This document shows, piece by piece, positions 14,455 to 20,213 of a stretch of DNA of 20,213 nt (its first letter is position 1; every line of letters starts with the position of its first letter). Source of the stretch: JASHVB01 sp049522565 (GTDB lineage Bacteria > Pseudomonadota > Alphaproteobacteria > Acetobacterales > Acetobacteraceae). Below the pieces are notes generated by a model. The model was not told the DNA's origin. It did no database searches and was given only the letters and a program-made list of their open reading frames with translations. The stretch is from positions 1 to 20,213 of the forward strand of contig JBEKNT010000076.1 in the NCBI GenBank assembly GCA_049522565.1. The letters run 5' to 3'. The translations under genes were made by a program, and so were the position numbers.

Positions 14455-15075
14455 TCAGACCGGTGTGTAACGCCAGACGCTGGCGGGAGGAAAATTCAGC
14501 GGCGTCCAGGCCTCCCGTCGTGCCGTCAGCCCGTGCCGGCGCGCTGGCAGCGGCGAGGTGACGCAGTAGCTGAAGTGCAGGAAGCCGCGGCCGGGCGCCA
14601 CCGACTCGATGGCGTCGATGAAGCGCCATTGCTCCGGCACCGGCAACAGCACCAGCGGGATGCCGCACACCACCGTGCCGATCCGCCCGTGCCACTCGGC
14701 CGGCACGAGATGCGGCAGCGATCGCGCGTCGCCTTCGATCACCAGGGCGCCCGGCAGCGCCTGGCGCAGGTGCGCCGCCATTTCGGGGACGATCTCCACC
14801 ACGATCAGCCGCCCGGCCGGAACACCGCCGGCGAGCAAGGCGCGGGAAATCACCCCGGTGCCGGCACCCAGCTCCAGCACCGCCTCGTCCGGCGCGCGTC
14901 TTGTGTGCCGCACAATACGGCGGCACAGCGCAGCGGACGAAGGCACGATGGAACCCATCTGCAATGGGTTGGCAATCCAGCGACGAAAGAACATGCCAGG
15001 TCGTGCTACGCGCTGCGGTCTGTCACGCAACAGAAATACTTCATAGCCACCTGATGCTCCATCCTGTTCTGTCAT
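14455..15075 (-). CDS. PmtA-like S-adenosylmethionine-dependent phospholipid N-methyltransferase
   Basis: This 206-residue class I methyltransferase has its SAM motif at VLELGAGTGVISRAL (66-80), the motif II acid in IVVEIVPEM (about 94) and motif IV-like VVCGIPLVLLP (about 135-145). The upstream amphipathic segment FFRRWIANPLQMGSIVPSS (29-47) is characteristic of bacterial PmtA enzymes, which make phosphatidylcholine by methylating phosphatidylethanolamine at the membrane. The first ATG (15075) is followed by about 25 poorly conserved-looking residues; an internal Met at 28 is an alternative start but has no ribosome-binding site. Related rRNA dimethylase-like proteins are the main alternative identity. 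Confidence 0.8.
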   Translation of the reverse strand: MTEQDGASGGYEVFLLRDRPQRVARPGMFFRRWIANPLQMGSIVPSSAALCRRIVRHTRRAPDEAVLELGAGTGVISRALLAGGVPAGRLIVVEIVPEMAAHLRQALPGALVIEGDARSLPHLVPAEWHGRIGTVVCGIPLVLLPVPEQWRFIDAIESVAPGRGFLHFSYCVTSPLPARRHGLTARREAWTPLNFPPASVWRYTPV

Positions 15076-15300
15076 GATTCCATCACACTGTTCTAGAAGA
15101 ATACTGATGGTCTTGAATATTTTATCAAACCGGCATGGCTTGCGGAAGCCGCTTCGTCACGCCCGGCGCCGCCGCGGCCGCAGCGTGTATTCACTGCCGC
15201 ACGCTGCCGCTTCCGTGCAGCGCAACGCTGCGTTAAGTTCTCGTGGGATAACCAGTTCCCGCCGCCAGCGAACCGCACGAGGCCAGGAAGACCGTCGCCG
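15076..15300. promoter_or_regulatory. Divergent intergenic region between the methyltransferase and pleD
   Basis: This 225-nt region separates two divergently transcribed genes and must hold both promoters. It contains an AT-rich tract (about 15090-15135), the 8-nt palindrome TTCTAGAA and GAATATTTTATC. I could not assign -35/-10 boxes with confidence. No small gene was recognised. Confidence 0.4.
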
Positions 15301-16677
15301 ATGACCGCCCGCATCCTGATCGTCGATGACGTGCCGGCCAACACCCGTCTGCTCGAGGCGAAGCTGTCCGCCGAATACTACCAGGTGGCCAGCGTCAAAA
15401 ACGGCTTCGACGCCCTCACCACCGCCATCGACTGGCAGCCGGACCTCATCCTGCTGGATGTGATGATGCCGGGCATGGACGGCTTCGAATGCTGCCAGCG
15501 CCTGAAGGACAACCCCGCCACCCTGCACATCCCGATCGTCATGGTCACCGCGCTCGGCGAACCGGGGGAGCGGCTGCGCGGCCTGGACGCCGGCGCCGAC
15601 GATTTCCTGACCAAGCCGGTCGAGTACGAGACCCTGATGGCCCGGGTGAAGAGCCTGGTGCGGCTGAAACGCTTGCTCGACGAATGGCGCGCCCGCGGCG
15701 AGACCGCCCGCGCCCTCGGCCTCGCCGCCGATCGCCTCGCCATCCCGTCGGTCGCCGGCGCGCGCGCCCTGGTGGTGGACGACTGGGACCTCAGCGCCCA
15801 GACGATCCAGGACGCGCTGGCCCGCGAGGGCATCATCCCCGGCCGGGCCCGCTCACAGGCCGAGGCGATGACGCTCTCCGCCGCCATTCCGTTCGACCTG
15901 ATCGTGCTCAGCCTGTCGCTTGTCGAGGAAGACCCGCTGAAACTCGCCTCGTCGCTGCGCGCCGCGGATGCCACCCACGACATTCCGCTGCTGCTGGTCG
16001 CCGAGCCGGAGGAGCGCGAGCGGCTGCTGCGCGGCTTCGACCTCGGCGCCAATGACTGGCTGCTGCTGCCGATCGACGAGAACGAGTTGCGCGCCCGCGC
16101 CCGCAACCAGATCCGCCGCAAGTTCTACCAGGACCGGCTGCGCGCCGATATCGGCACCGCGCTGGAGCTGGCGATGACCGATCCGCTGACCGGCCTCTAC
16201 AACCAGCGTTACCTGATGCGCCACCTGCGCAACCTGATGGAAGGCCCGCAGGCGCGCGAACTGGCCCTGCTGATGATCGACGTGGACCACTTCAAGACGG
16301 TGAACGACGACTACGGCCACGCCGTGGGGGACCGCGCGCTGCACGCCATCGCCGCGACGCTGCGCGACAACACACGGGTGTTCGACTCGCTGGCGCGCTA
16401 CGGCGGCGAGGAGTTCGTGGTGGTGATGCCGGCGACCGGCTGCGACGACGCCGCAATTGCCGCCGAGCGTCTGCGCGCCGCGGTCGAGGGGCTGGGCTTC
16501 GAGCCAGGCCCCGACCAACGCTGCAAGCTCACCATCAGTATCGGCATCGCCTGCACCATGGGGGCCGCGATGACCCCGGAGGCGCTGCTGCGTGCCGCCG
16601 ACCTCGCGCTGTACGACGCGAAGCGCAGCGGCCGCAATCGGGTGGGGATGGCGTCCTACCCGGACCCGGTTACTTGA
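15301..16677 (+). CDS. pleD: PleD-type response regulator diguanylate cyclase (REC-REC-GGDEF)
   Basis: This 458-residue cytoplasmic enzyme condenses two GTP to cyclic di-GMP after phosphorylation and dimerisation. The first receiver domain (1-125) is complete, with Asp9-Asp10, phospho-acceptor Asp53 (LILLDVMMPGMDG), Thr83 and Lys105. The second receiver (about 153-275) has Ser204 where the Asp should be, so it is a dimerisation adaptor as in Caulobacter PleD. The GGDEF domain (about 290-455) has DPLTGLYNQRY, IDVDHFKTVND and the active-site GGEEF at 368-372. The inhibitory I-site RxxD is present at Arg359-Asp362 five residues before it, so product feedback should work. The domain order and length match PleD. 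The stop overlaps the convergent rpmG gene by 8 nt. Confidence 0.96.
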   Translation: MTARILIVDDVPANTRLLEAKLSAEYYQVASVKNGFDALTTAIDWQPDLILLDVMMPGMDGFECCQRLKDNPATLHIPIVMVTALGEPGERLRGLDAGADDFLTKPVEYETLMARVKSLVRLKRLLDEWRARGETARALGLAADRLAIPSVAGARALVVDDWDLSAQTIQDALAREGIIPGRARSQAEAMTLSAAIPFDLIVLSLSLVEEDPLKLASSLRAADATHDIPLLLVAEPEERERLLRGFDLGANDWLLLPIDENELRARARNQIRRKFYQDRLRADIGTALELAMTDPLTGLYNQRYLMRHLRNLMEGPQARELALLMIDVDHFKTVNDDYGHAVGDRALHAIAATLRDNTRVFDSLARYGGEEFVVVMPATGCDDAAIAAERLRAAVEGLGFEPGPDQRCKLTISIGIACTMGAAMTPEALLRAADLALYDAKRSGRNRVGMASYPDPVT

Positions 16678-16837
16678 TCTTGGCTTCCTTGAACGCGACG
16701 TGCTTGCGCACGACCGGGTCGTACTTCTTCAGCTCCAGCTTGGTGGTCGTGGTCCGGGCATTCTTCTTGGTGACATAGAAGAAGCCGGTGTCGGCGCTGG
16801 AGACAAGCTTGATCTGAACGGTGTTGGTCTTCGCCAT
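16670..16837 (-). CDS. rpmG: 50S ribosomal protein L33
   Basis: This is a complete 55-residue ribosomal protein, beginning MAKTNTVQIKLVSSADTG and ending HVAFKEAKIK. The motif FFYVTKKNARTTTTKLELKK and the PVVRKHV segment are diagnostic of the alphaproteobacterial zinc-free form; the Cys pairs of the zinc-binding form are absent. It is part of the large subunit near the E site. The ATG at 16837 has GAGG about nine bases upstream. It runs tail to tail with pleD, sharing 8 nt including both stop codons, an arrangement I recall as common in related alphaproteobacteria. The 81 nt upstream (16838-16918) hold its leader and the end of the parE gene region. Confidence 0.97.
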   Translation of the reverse strand: MAKTNTVQIKLVSSADTGFFYVTKKNARTTTTKLELKKYDPVVRKHVAFKEAKIK

Positions 16838-16918
16838 GGCCTGATACCTCGCAAGGCCGGCAACATGCGCATCCGGGGCCGGCTGGTCAAGAACCCACCT
16901 GGGTCGTCGCGCGGCGCA

Positions 16919-17269
16919 TCACGGCAGGTCCCTGCTCAGGTGCCGGAGGGGCTCCATGCCGTCATACAGCACCCGGGTGACGATCACGCCCTCGCTGCCA
17001 TCGTCGAGACGGCCGCGGAGATAGTACAGCACGTGCGATGCGGCGCCGCGGCGTCGGGCGGCGATCTCGAGATGAAGGGATCGTAGCCCGGGCGCAAGAT
17101 CGTCGCGTTGGCGGGAGCCGGGACGCTCAGGATCATCCGCGACCGTGCGGACCCCTCTGCCAAGGATGTCCGCATATTTTGCACGCTGGAGCGGGCCGAA
17201 GCGCCGCGCCGTCTCCCGCAGGATGTCCACGATATCCTGGTCGGCAACCTCGGTGAGTTGCGCTTCCAA
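16919..17269 (-). CDS. ParE/RelE-family toxin
   Basis: This 116-residue toxin is of the RelE/ParE superfamily; ParE members poison DNA gyrase. The N-terminal helices read ADQDIVDILRETARRFGPLQRAKYADIL, the fold's usual start, followed by LRSLHLEIAARR and SHVLYYLRG strands and the terminal VIVTRVLYDGMEPLRHL. The last block is the typical ParE C-terminus. The only available start is TTG at 17269, seven bases after the last base of the parD stop codon and without its own ribosome-binding site. Translation probably depends on coupling to parD. The frame is the same as parD, with TAG and two codons between. Confidence 0.85.
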   Translation of the reverse strand: MEAQLTEVADQDIVDILRETARRFGPLQRAKYADILGRGVRTVADDPERPGSRQRDDLAPGLRSLHLEIAARRRGAASHVLYYLRGRLDDGSEGVIVTRVLYDGMEPLRHLSRDLP

Positions 17270-17275
17270 ACGTGG

Positions 17276-17545
17276 CTACGCCGGCCGCTCATCCGCCGCG
17301 CCCAGCGCAACGGCGATATCGGTGACCGAGCGTTTCGACAGGCGGCCCGCCTGCGCCTGGGTAACGCCGATGTTCACTTCGCGACGGAGGATCATCAGCT
17401 TCTCTTCCTGCGCCGCCCTCTCACGCCGCAGCAGCCGTAGGCCGTCTCGCACGACTTCGCTTGCGGTGCCGTAGTCCCCGGACGCGACTTCATGCTCGAC
17501 GAAGCTGACGAACTCGTCCGATAAGCTGACGTTCATTGTCGCCAT
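17276..17545 (-). CDS. ParD-family antitoxin
   Basis: This 89-residue antitoxin begins MATMNVSLSDEFVSFVEHE, the ribbon-helix-helix DNA-binding N-terminus of ParD/CopG-like antitoxins. The motif GDYGTASEVVRDGLRLLRRE is the family's dimer helix region. The C-terminal part (RREVNIGVTQAQAGRLS) is the toxin-binding tail. A strong ribosome-binding site, GGAGG, lies six bases before the ATG, so the antitoxin is translated better than the toxin, as expected. It lies directly upstream of parE and should repress the shared promoter. An upstream open frame exists but contains no recognisable protein. Confidence 0.9.
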   Translation of the reverse strand: MATMNVSLSDEFVSFVEHEVASGDYGTASEVVRDGLRLLRRERAAQEEKLMILRREVNIGVTQAQAGRLSKRSVTDIAVALGAADERPA

Positions 17546-17579
17546 GTGACCTCCGATCTTATGTGCAGATTGCTCTTGG

Positions 17580-17596
17580 TTGGCAAAAATTGTCAA
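17580..17596 (-). promoter_or_regulatory. Candidate parDE promoter/operator
   Basis: Read on the minus strand, this is TTGACAATTTTTGCCAA: an exact TTGACA -35 consensus and two directly repeated heptamers (TTGACAA and TTGCCAA) spaced by 10 bp. It lies 35 to 51 bp upstream of the parD start. Ribbon-helix-helix repressors often bind such phased direct repeats. The -10 box is weak (CAATCT at 18 bp spacing), so this is a suggestion. Confidence 0.45.
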
Positions 17597-17676
17597 TGAA
17601 GTCTGGCTGCATCGCGTCATGACAGTGCGCTGCAACCCACTTGGCGGGCGCCGGCCGATGCGCCATCCTCTCTGCC

Positions 17677-17690
17677 ATATCGTTCGATAT
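17677..17690 (+). promoter_or_regulatory. Perfect 14-bp inverted repeat upstream of ivd
   Basis: ATATCG-TT-CGATAT is a perfect palindrome ending two bases before the GAAGGA ribosome-binding site of ivd. It is AT-rich against a GC-rich background and could be a repressor operator overlapping the transcript start, or a short hairpin near the ribosome-binding site. Regulator unknown. Confidence 0.45.
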
Positions 17691-17703
17691 CGAAGGATTG
17701 CCG

Positions 17704-18882
17704 ATGCCCGCGATCCCCAACCGCCTGCCCGGCCTGGATTTCGACCTCGGCGAGACCGCCGACATGCTGCGCAACCAGGTGGAGGCCTTCGCCGCCGCCG
17801 AGATCGCCCCACGCGCCGCCTCGATCGACCGCGACAACGCGTTCCCCATGGACTTGTGGAAAAAATTCGGCGACCTGGGCGTGCTGGGCATCACCGTCGA
17901 GGACGAGTACGGCGGCGCCGGCATGGGCTACCTGGAGCATGTCGTCGCGATGGAGGAGATTTCCCGCGCGTCCGCCTCGGTCGGGCTGTCGTATGGCGCG
18001 CACTCCAACCTCTGCGTCAACCAGATCCGCCGCAACGGCACCGAGGGGCAGAAACGCCGCTACCTCCCAAGGCTGATCGGCGGCGAGCATGTCGGCGCCC
18101 TGGCGATGAGCGAGCCGGGCGCCGGGTCCGACGTGGTGGGCATGCGCACCCGGGCCGAAAAGCGCGGCGACCGGTTCGTGCTGAACGGAAGCAAGATGTG
18201 GATCACCAACGGACCGGACGCGGACGTGCTCGTGGTCTATGCCAAGACGACGCCGGAGGCCGGGCCGCGCGGCATCACCGCGTTCTTGCTCGAGAAGGGG
18301 TTTCCCGGGTTCTCCACCGCGCAGAAGCTGGACAAGCTGGGCATGCGCGGATCCAACACCTGCGAATTGGTGTTCCAGGACTGCGAAGTGCCGGAGGAAA
18401 ACGTGCTCGGCCGCATCGATCACGGCGTGCGCGTGCTGATGAGCGGGCTGGACTATGAACGCGCCGTACTGGCCGCCGGCCCGATCGGCATCATGCAGGC
18501 CTGCATGGACACGGTGGTGCCCTATGTGCACGGGAGAAAACAGTTCGGCCAGGCGATCGGCGAGTTCCAGCTTATGCAGGGCAAGCTCGCCGACATGTAC
18601 ACCACGATGAATGCCTGCAAGGCATACGTGTATGCGGTGGCCAAGGCGTGCGACCGCGGCGGTCCGACGCGCAAGGACGCCGCCGGCGCGATCCTGTACG
18701 CGGCGGAAAAGGCCACCTGGATGGCGCTGGAGGCAATCCAGGCGCTGGGCGGCAACGGCTATATCAACGACTACCCCACCGGGCGGCTGTTGCGCGACGC
18801 CAAGCTGTACGAGATCGGCGCCGGCACCAGCGAAATCCGCCGCATGCTGATCGGCCGCGAGCTGTTCGCGGAGACCGCATGA
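17704..18882 (+). CDS. ivd: Isovaleryl-CoA dehydrogenase
   Basis: This 392-residue FAD enzyme of the acyl-CoA dehydrogenase family converts isovaleryl-CoA to 3-methylcrotonyl-CoA, passing electrons to ETF. Family features are VEDEYGGAGMGYLEH, the FAD/substrate block ALAMSEPGAGSDVVG (132-146), LNGSKMWITNGPDADV, and the C-terminal ALGGNGYINDYPTGRLLRDAK and YEIGAGTSEIRRMLIGRE. The catalytic base is Glu252 in GLDYERAVLAAGP, the position specific to isovaleryl-CoA dehydrogenase (most other family members carry it near the C-terminus). This makes the assignment firm. The ATG at 17704 follows GAAGGA by six bases. The gene leads the leucine-degradation cluster with mccB. Confidence 0.96.
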   Translation: MPAIPNRLPGLDFDLGETADMLRNQVEAFAAAEIAPRAASIDRDNAFPMDLWKKFGDLGVLGITVEDEYGGAGMGYLEHVVAMEEISRASASVGLSYGAHSNLCVNQIRRNGTEGQKRRYLPRLIGGEHVGALAMSEPGAGSDVVGMRTRAEKRGDRFVLNGSKMWITNGPDADVLVVYAKTTPEAGPRGITAFLLEKGFPGFSTAQKLDKLGMRGSNTCELVFQDCEVPEENVLGRIDHGVRVLMSGLDYERAVLAAGPIGIMQACMDTVVPYVHGRKQFGQAIGEFQLMQGKLADMYTTMNACKAYVYAVAKACDRGGPTRKDAAGAILYAAEKATWMALEAIQALGGNGYINDYPTGRLLRDAKLYEIGAGTSEIRRMLIGRELFAETA

Positions 18883-18900
18883 AAGTGCGCATGGAATATT

Positions 18901-19008
18901 CTCCCCCTCCCCTTATGGGAGGGGGTTGGGGGGAGGGGAGCGTGCGCCCACCGGCCGCTGCTGGACGCACCCCTCCCCCCAGCCCCCTCCCACCAGGGGA
19001 GGGGGAGC
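18901..19008. repeat. Purine/pyrimidine-biased palindromic element between ivd and mccB
   Basis: The left arm (about 18901-18944) and right arm (about 18971-19008) are inverted copies built of CTCCCCCTCCCC...GGGAGGGGG blocks, each arm itself containing a hairpin. A 26-nt centre (GC-rich) separates them. It resembles alphaproteobacterial intergenic palindromes and lies within an operon. It may serve as an mRNA processing or stabilising structure. No gene is present in 18883-19042. Confidence 0.82.
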
Positions 19009-19042
19009 ATTCTGCCTGCCTTGACACGCGGGAGACCCCCGC

Positions 19043-20213
19043 TTGATCCTCCGCTCGGACATCGACCCGCGCTCGCCTGACTTCGCCGCCAACGCCCTGG
19101 CAATGCGCGGCCTGGTCGAGGACCTGCGCGACAAGGTCGCCACGGTCGCGCAAGGCGGCGGCGAAACGGCGCGGCAGCGCCATCGCGGGCGCGGCAAACT
19201 GCTCGCGCGCGAGCGGGTGGCATGCCTCATCGATCCCGGCTCGCCGTTCCTCGAATTGTCGCAGCTCGCCGCGTTCGGGCTCTATGGCGGCGAGGTCCCC
19301 AGCGCCGGCATCGTCACCGGCATCGGCAGCGTGGCAGGCCGCGAATGTGTCATCGTGGCGAACGATGCCACGGTGAAGGGCGGCACGTATTTTCCGCTGA
19401 CGGTCAAAAAACACCTGCGCGCGCAGGAAATCGCCCGCGCCAACCGGTTGCCCTGCATCTACCTGGTGGATTCCGGCGGCGCGTTCCTGCCGATGCAGGA
19501 CGAGATCTTCCCCGACCGCGAGCATTTCGGCCGCATCTTCTTCAACCAGGCGAACCTGTCCGCCGCCGGCATCCCGCAGATCGCCGTGGTGATGGGCTCC
19601 TGCACCGCCGGCGGCGCCTATGTGCCCGCGATGAGCGACGAGAGCATCATCGTGCGCAAGCAGGGCACGATCTTCCTCGGCGGCCCGCCGCTGGTGCTGG
19701 CGGCGACCGGCGAGGTGGTGACGGCCGAAGACCTCGGCGGTGCCGACGTGCACGCGCGCACCTCCGGCGTGGTGGACCACTACGCGCATGACGACCGCCA
19801 CGCCCTGGCGCTGTGCCGGCGCATCGTCGGCGGGCTGAACCACGTGAAGCGGCCCCACCTGGCGCTGCGTCCGCCGGCCCCGCCGCGCTACGATCCGGCC
19901 GAGCTGCACGGCGTGGTGCCGGCGGATCTGCGCGCTCCGTACGACGTGCGCGAGGTGATCGCCCGCATCGTGGATGCCAGCGAGTTCGACGAATTCAAGA
20001 AGCTGTACGGCACCACCCTGGTCTGCGGCTTCGCGCATCTATACGGCTACCCGGTCGGCATCCTCGCCAATAACGGCATCCTGTTTTCGGAATCCTCATT
20101 GAAGGGCGCGCATTTCATCGAGCTGTGCAGCCAGCGCGGCATTCCGCTTGTGTTCCTGCAAAACATCACCGGCTTCATGGTGGGGCGGAAATACGAGGCG
20201 GGCGGTATCGCCA
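19043..20213 (+). CDS. mccB: Methylcrotonoyl-CoA carboxylase beta (carboxyltransferase) subunit, 3'-truncated by the window
   Basis: The first 390 codons of this gene are present; the window ends inside it. The family is about 535 residues. The biotin-dependent carboxyltransferase moves CO2 to 3-methylcrotonyl-CoA, the product of the preceding ivd enzyme. Recognisable blocks are GRGKLLARERVACLIDPGSPFLELS, the acyl-CoA oxyanion region IVANDATVKGGTYFPLTVKKH, YLVDSGGAFLPMQDEIFPD, VMGSCTAGGAYVPAMSDE and FLQNITGFMVGRKYEAGGIA. These distinguish it from propionyl- and acetyl-CoA carboxylases. The start is TTG at 19043, with GGAG eight bases upstream. The residues following it (SDIDPRSPDFAANALAM) match the usual N-terminus of the family, so the later ATG at 19103 is unlikely. 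The biotin-carrying alpha subunit should follow outside the window. Confidence 0.95.
   Translation, partial: MILRSDIDPRSPDFAANALAMRGLVEDLRDKVATVAQGGGETARQRHRGRGKLLARERVACLIDPGSPFLELSQLAAFGLYGGEVPSAGIVTGIGSVAGRECVIVANDATVKGGTYFPLTVKKHLRAQEIARANRLPCIYLVDSGGAFLPMQDEIFPDREHFGRIFFNQANLSAAGIPQIAVVMGSCTAGGAYVPAMSDESIIVRKQGTIFLGGPPLVLAATGEVVTAEDLGGADVHARTSGVVDHYAHDDRHALALCRRIVGGLNHVKRPHLALRPPAPPRYDPAELHGVVPADLRAPYDVREVIARIVDASEFDEFKKLYGTTLVCGFAHLYGYPVGILANNGILFSESSLKGAHFIELCSQRGIPLVFLQNITGFMVGRKYEAGGIA

Noticed and set aside
11867..14926. A 1019-codon open frame on the minus strand spanning the peptidase and the region upstream
   Set aside because: Only the last 529 codons match a protein family. 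The upstream part runs through the DMT transporter and methyltransferase genes in another frame, a typical effect of high GC.
15076..15300. Heat-shock-like or known regulator site at the TTCTAGAA palindrome
   Set aside because: A single 8-nt palindrome is too short to support any named regulator.
18764..20038. A 424-codon minus-strand open frame opposite mccB
   Set aside because: Antisense shadow: mccB on the plus strand has all family motifs, and the minus translation has none.

Overview
The window is 20.2 kb of very GC-rich DNA with dense, short-spaced genes. It looks like an alphaproteobacterial chromosome, most likely Rhodospirillales/Acetobacteraceae-like. This is an inference from four things: a PleD-type diguanylate cyclase converging on rpmG, several alphaproteobacterial palindromic intergenic repeats, a leucine-catabolism pair (ivd, mccB), and Tat-exported ABC binding proteins. 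No tRNA, rRNA, CRISPR array, transposase or phage gene was seen, so it reads as chromosomal housekeeping and metabolic DNA rather than a mobile island.

Layout. (1) 141-8202 (+): an ABC importer operon. Four tandem paralogous periplasmic binding-protein genes are followed by one fused two-domain permease, one ATPase and a crotonase-family gene. The last three genes overlap by ATGA. (2) 8460-8846 (+): a stand-alone CheY-like receiver protein, flanked on both sides by palindromic repeat elements. (3) 9210-11491 (+): a serine/alanine-glyoxylate-type aminotransferase, a 94-residue protein of unknown function and a Nu-class (YfcG/YghU-like) glutathione S-transferase. (4) 11867-15075 (-): a kumamolisin-type S53 peptidase, an EamA/DMT transporter and a PmtA-like phospholipid methyltransferase. 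(5) 15301-16677 (+): pleD, which meets rpmG (-) tail to tail with an 8-bp overlap. rpmG is a short gene that is easy to overlook. (6) 16919-17545 (-): a ParD/ParE toxin-antitoxin pair. (7) 17704-20213 (+): isovaleryl-CoA dehydrogenase and the start of methylcrotonoyl-CoA carboxylase beta subunit, cut off by the window edge. These two genes carry out the third and fourth steps of leucine breakdown (acyl-CoA dehydrogenation, then carboxylation).

The most unusual part is the transporter operon: four divergent binding proteins feed what appears to be one permease/ATPase pair. A crotonase homologue that lacks both canonical catalytic glutamates is translationally coupled at its end, and a perfect hairpin overlaps the permease ribosome-binding site. 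The ligand cannot be read from the sequence. Secondary points of interest are the palindromic element nested in another palindrome (8843-9024) that supplies the stop codon of the receiver gene, the parD and parE reading frames lying in phase and separated by one stop codon, and the clean inverted repeat in front of ivd.
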